Below are positions 42,901 to 48,900 of a DNA stretch of 64,000 nt, in pieces. The number at the start of each line of letters is the position of its first letter. Position 1 is the first letter of the stretch. The notes under the pieces are model-generated. The model was given only the letters and a program-made list of their open reading frames with translations, was not told where the DNA came from and ran no database searches. The position numbers were made by a program, and so were the translations under genes. The stretch covers positions 5,665,281 to 5,729,280 of the forward strand of contig CM057144.1 in assembly GCA_029964075.1 (NCBI GenBank), read 5' to 3'. The DNA is from Patiria pectinifera. Taxonomy: Eukaryota > Echinodermata > Asteroidea > Valvatida > Asterinidae.

Positions 42901-45900
42901 TGCATCTTTAATGTGACGTAACCTGACACCTCATGACGTCACGATCCCAAATTTTCTTCTAGTAACATCTGTGGGTGGTAGTCCAAGTGTGTACCAAGTC
43001 TTACGACGATCGGACTTACGAAAGTGCCACGGTAGAGTGTTTTAAAACGAGTACAAACCCTATGGGGAAAATGCATATTTAATGTGCCGTAACCTGACAC
43101 CTGCATGATAACGTCACGTTCGCAAATTTCTTCTAGGGCCATTTGTGGATTGTGGTCTTAGTATGAATAAAGTCCAAAGTCGATCGGATTTATGAAAGTG
43201 CGAAAGTGGAGTGTTGTAAAACGTGTACAAACCCTATGGGGAAAATATATCTTTAATGTAACGTAACCTAACCTGATAACGTCACGATTATGAATTTCTA
43301 CTAGGACCTACCTTGGGTGGTGGTCTAAGTATGTATCAAGTCTAAAGTTGATCAGATTTACGAAGATGCCAAACTGTAGTGTTTTAAAACGTGTACAAAA
43401 CATGTGGGGAAAATCTATCTTTAATGTGACGTAACCCGACACCTGATAATGTCACGATCACGAATTTCTTCTAGGACCATCTGTGGATGATGTTCTAAGT
43501 ATGTACCAAGTGTGAAATCAGTCGGAGTTACAAAAGTGCCCAAGTGGACTGGTACAAAAAACATGTGCAAAACCTATGGAGAAAAGGTCTGAAAAAGGAG
43601 AAAAAAACTAGAAATGTGTTTGTGGACAAACACAAGCTGTTTCGGATATTTGAAATACTCTGTGCACGTGATGAGCAATTAGTGACGTCACTACAAATGT
43701 CTTATAACAGCACATTATACGTACATGTCAAGTTTCAACCCAATTGAACATTATAGTTCTGTAAATATAGGGCTATAAAAGAATAAAATGCCCCTTCAGG
43801 GATGTCACATGACATTTGATGATGACGTCACTTCAATTTCCATCTATAACACATCCCTGTGGATGTGCATACCAAGTTTTAACCCAATCGGACTTATACT
43901 TCCGACGTTATAGCGATTTGAAAAAATGCACATTTAATGTCACGTCACGTGACACATGAGGACTTCATCTTTACGAATTCATTGGGGACCATCTTCGGCT
44001 GCTAGTCTTATATAGTGTCTTACAAGTGTAAAGTAAATCAGACATATAGAAGTGCAAAAGTGTATGGTTTGAAGAAAAACGTGAACAAAACCAATAAGGA
44101 AACAATGCATCTTTAATGTCACGTAACCTGACACATCACACATTTCTTCTAGGACCATCTGTGGGTGGTGGTCTAAGTGTGTACCTAGTCCAAAGTCGAT
44201 CAGATGTACGAAAGTGCGAAAGTGGAGTGTTTTAAAACGTGTACAAACCCAATGGGGAAATGTATCTTTAATGTGACGTAACCTTATACCTGATGAGGTC
44301 ACGATCACGAATTTCTTCTAGGACCTACTGTGGGTGGTGGTCTAAGTATGTATCAAGTCTAAAGTCGATCGGATTTACGAAGATGCCAAACTGGAGTGTT
44401 TTAAAACGTGTACAAAACATATGGGGAAAATGTCTGAAAAAGGAGAAGAAAAAAAAAAGAAAAAGAAAAAAATCTTAACGAAAACAAGAGCTGTTTCGGT
44501 GCGTACACCGAAACAGCTAAAAATAAATCGTAGATCTATTCACGCTTTCGTCATAAACATCCTCAGTACGAACTTCTTTTGTGAAGACATGCCGGTTTCA
44601 CATTACGCTGTTACCCGGATTATCTCGGGGTTAACTAAAAATTCAACCCGGAGATTACCCTACACTTCCCGGGGTTAGAAATTCCCTGGGTTAACTGACT
44701 CAAAACCCCACTTAACCAAGGTAATTATTAACCCCAATCTTGGTAAACGGTGGCCTTGAGACAATTTTCCGGGTATTTCAGTTGTATGAATGCTCGCTGG
44801 GTTTTCTTCAACCCGATACCGGGTACGAACGTTGAGTTTAATCAGCGCAACCAGCCTTGCATGTAGTCTGAGTACATTGTATCACCTGTATAACGTCTCC
44901 TGACATGCAAATTTATGCAAGCCGCGCGCCAGTCAATCGGAGTCGACTTTACTAAATCGTGGCATCATTTCATTCCTGAATCAGGACTAAAAAGATTTGA
45001 TTGGTCAATTCGAATGCAGTGTTTTGTAATGCAACAACACAACAGCGATATCGCGTAACAAGATACAGAGCGCGTGACACATTATTTTTTAATCCATTGT
45101 CTATTATGCGCAACGGGTGAATGACCGAAGACCCGATAAAGAAAGCGCCCGTTGATTGGTCAATCTCTAGGGGTCAAGAGGCGGGGTCTTGCCTAATTAT
45201 TCAGCGAATCTGCTTACGTATTAGACTATCTTGCCTTGCACGCTGCAAAAGTCAAACAATGAGCCGTAGCTGGTTCCTCGTACGTAGTAATAAGTTTAAT
45301 TGTTGTACGTGTATTTAATGAAAGACCAGGCTAATAAATCTACTGGATTACATTGTGGGGGGGGGGGGCATAGGTCAAGCGATGCACATTCTCCGGCAGC
45401 TATGGCAGCTTACTGCTGAGAATGTAGTTCATACCATGGACGTCCCATCCTCCCAAGTGTTCGATCACATCTGTCGATTCGATCGTCACATTTACCTTTC
45501 TTCCCCTAGCCCCATCAATGTTGCCAATTTACTGGACTACCTCGGTAAATAGAGGCCACACTTGGAACATGTACAAAAACATGTAGAATTTTGTCAAATA
45601 TACATTTTCACTTTTAGGCTTAGTTTGTAATAAATTGTAGTATATTTTTGCATTAGAAGCATACTCACCCTCTTTATAGGCTAATCAGAAAGTGCTGCCT
45701 TTTTCAGATGTCTAATTTTTGTGAAATTTAATGTTGAAATTTTGATACAGAAACGTGTGCAAACGAATCTGGAAATTTCACGAAAAATCAAAATTTGACA
45801 AAGTTCGATGTTTTTGTACATGTTCAAAGTGTGGCCTTTATTTACGGAGGTAGTCCAGTAAATTGGCTACATCTATGGGGCTATTCTTCCCCGTGTGCAA

Positions 45901-48900
45901 ACATTCATTTCATAAAAGTTGTTCTGGGAGGCAGTTTAAAACATTTTTCAAACAGAGAGTAAAATATTACCATATAGATTAAAAACCCAACTTTTAGATG
46001 ATTAAATGGCCCAGAAAACTAATAAACAACGAGCTTGACATTATTTAAATAACAACATGTTTAACCGGTACCGCCGTCCAACTTAACTTCGGTTGACTTT
46101 CACTAAACAATAGAGGGCGTAATCAGAATTAACGGAGCCCCAAGATAACAATTTTCCCCGACGTCCAGACGTCTAAATTGTAGGTCAGGCAGCCTCCGTG
46201 GCTAAAAATAAACATGACGACATTGACGGCCCTTTTACAAAGCTCGGCCTCGTTTCCGATTTCGCTTTCAACATAGCTTTATGTTCCGAGCAAAATTTTA
46301 AATACATCACTTGCTGACCTAGGATTCATCAGGAATAGTCAGAATCTTTTGGTCTGGGAAAAAGACTACCTTGAAATGACGGTCTTCGTATACGGTAGGG
46401 TGCAGACTAGTCTTGTGGCCAAAACGCGGCTGGTGATCGATATAGTGGACGAGAATGTTTCTGAACTAATTCAAGCCCCATTGAAAACAATTTAAAATCA
46501 ACAAAGTTCAGGAGCAAATAGCATGCAAGCGAATATCACTGGGGTTTCTCAAAGATAAAGTAAACTATTGTCTCGTCCTTCATCTTTTCATTTCTTTTAA
46601 ATTTTGGGTAGATTATAGCCAATTACATATTTAAATATTCACACCAAAGCAAAATCACCTCCCGAGAAGTGATAGCTGCCAAGCTTGCATGTAGCGGTTT
46701 TACAACCGGCATCCTTCATCTTTCTCAGCAAATAGGACCAATTTTTCAACGGTAATTTTATTAAGCCTGCATGCCCTTGGGCATATTTACACAATTCCAC
46801 CGTTTTTCAAGCCAAACGTGTCTCCGTTTGGGAGGAACTTCTTAATATGCTAATGAGCTCGCGTAGAAGTTCTCACTTGAATTAGTTCAGTACACAACAA
46901 AAGTTATTAGACCTTTGGGCTATACTAGTCTATGTAATAGACCGTGGCGGTCCATACCTTTTGAAAAGATTCGCTGATTAAAGGGAATGTACATCATTGG
47001 CGTTTGCTGTAATTTTCAGAAATGAACTATTTGAGGGGTTAGTATAATAGATCAAATATTGTTTAACTGGCATGTTTGAAGTTTTGTGTTCGAAAATGCT
47101 GGAAAAATCAAGAAAAACAAAAATGTTTAAGTAGTCTGGTTCCCTGACTCCAATTAAAATAAAATGGATCAATTTATAGATGTCGGAAAATTGTAAGGTA
47201 AGGGAACCAGTCTAGCTGGCCTGCACCCGTTCATAAACATGTAACCAATAGCCAAGAACATCTGGACTGAAAAAAATTGTAAATTAGGAGCAGTAGTTGA
47301 AAAATAGTTGGAAATGTATACAAAAGTACCATTTTCTTGAAAATAACTTCACACAAGGTGCCATAATTTTCAGGATGCTTAAGACTGTCATTTACCAACA
47401 TCCTAGTAAGGTATTTCGTAAAAACTTGGTAGTTTTATTCTTCGATGTTTGCAAATGTTGTATTTTCCCTTTAATTATGCAAGGCAACCGCCTATCTTGA
47501 CCTCTAGATTTTGACCAATCGGGGGCGCTTTTTATATCGGGTATTCGGTCATTCACGTCCGTTGTGCGTCATATATAAACATGGATAAAAAGAAAAACCT
47601 GCGTCACGCGCTCTGTATCATTTTATGCGATATGCGCCCGGTTGTCGTTGTATTACAAAACACTGCATTCGAACTGACCAATCAAACCATTAGTCCTGAT
47701 TTGAAAATGAACGTCACGATTTAGGAAAGTCGACTTCGATCGGCTGGCGCGCGGCTTGCATATACCTGCACGCTTAGACATATCACACGTAATACAGGAG
47801 ACTTCGGTGGATAGCCTTGCTCAAGGCGTTCGTCATTTTTCGTTCGTACACGATCGATAAACGATCGGCGGCATATCCTCGCTATGCATGCAGTGCATTA
47901 AAAATACAGCGCGAACAGCGACCTCATGCGGCCACTATTTTATGCAAATAAGTTGGATCAGATCGAACGCCTTGGTTCAATCGTCCATGTGAGGTTTTGG
48001 GGCTGGTGCTCATATTCTAATAACCTAAGCTGATCTAAAAAGTCGTTTTCTTATTGGTCGTTTTCGCGCGCCATTTTGGAAAAAAAATGATGCCTGCGCT
48101 CCATTGCAATCTAAAGCAATGTTAGGGCCCAATTCCATCCGAATTTCACAAATATACGAGCTCGCACCCCTGCAGTGCACGGCTTCCACTCATCATGTTG
48201 TTTTTACAAAACTTCAAGTTCATGGCCCACAAAATGTTTGATGGCATTCAAATCGTGATTTTGCCCGCGTATATAGGCAATTCTGTGTCTTTTTTAACAG
48301 ATCTGAATCATTTTATATACAAGAAAGGTTGCTCTACCAAACCACCTGTACAGCAAGACGAATGATCCATATTTCATTCAAAAAAAATGGGAGAAAAATT
48401 TCTCCGAGTTCGAAATCAGGCCTGCCAAAAAATGCCCCTTAAGTATGCGCCTGCTGTAGGGCGCCTTCACTGGAACCGCCATTGTTGACACCTTTGAAAT
48501 GATGTTGCTCCCCCGCCCCACCCAAGTTAAATCTTAGTATCACCCATTGTCCACGATGCCCTGCCTCCTGTCCAACGTCTGATCTAAGCATGAAAAAATT
48601 TGCAACCCCGCACACCAGCCAAACGGAGTGGACTTGGCAAAATCGTGACGTCACTTCATTCCGAAATCTGGACTAAGTCGTTGATTGGTCAATTCGGATG
48701 CAGTGTTTTTGTAATACAGTAACTGCCGGGCATCGAGATCTCTAAAACCTAGAGCACAAATTGGCTATAAGTTTGGCTTAAGTCGTTGTAAGTGCAAACG
48801 GACACATCACCCCCCCCCCCCCACCTTCAACTTAATCTGCAACTGAGTCCGGGTCTCAGCGAAGTACACGGCAGTCATAAAAAAAATAAAGTTATGTTCT

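Larger units (their letters stand above)
40883..45327. repeat. Large duplicated block, right copy
   Basis: Begins at the first base after the gap at the point matching 35,914 and runs to the point matching the last base before the gap. Offset is 4,969 at the start, 4,967 at the WSC exon and 4,945 at the end. Confidence 0.95.
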
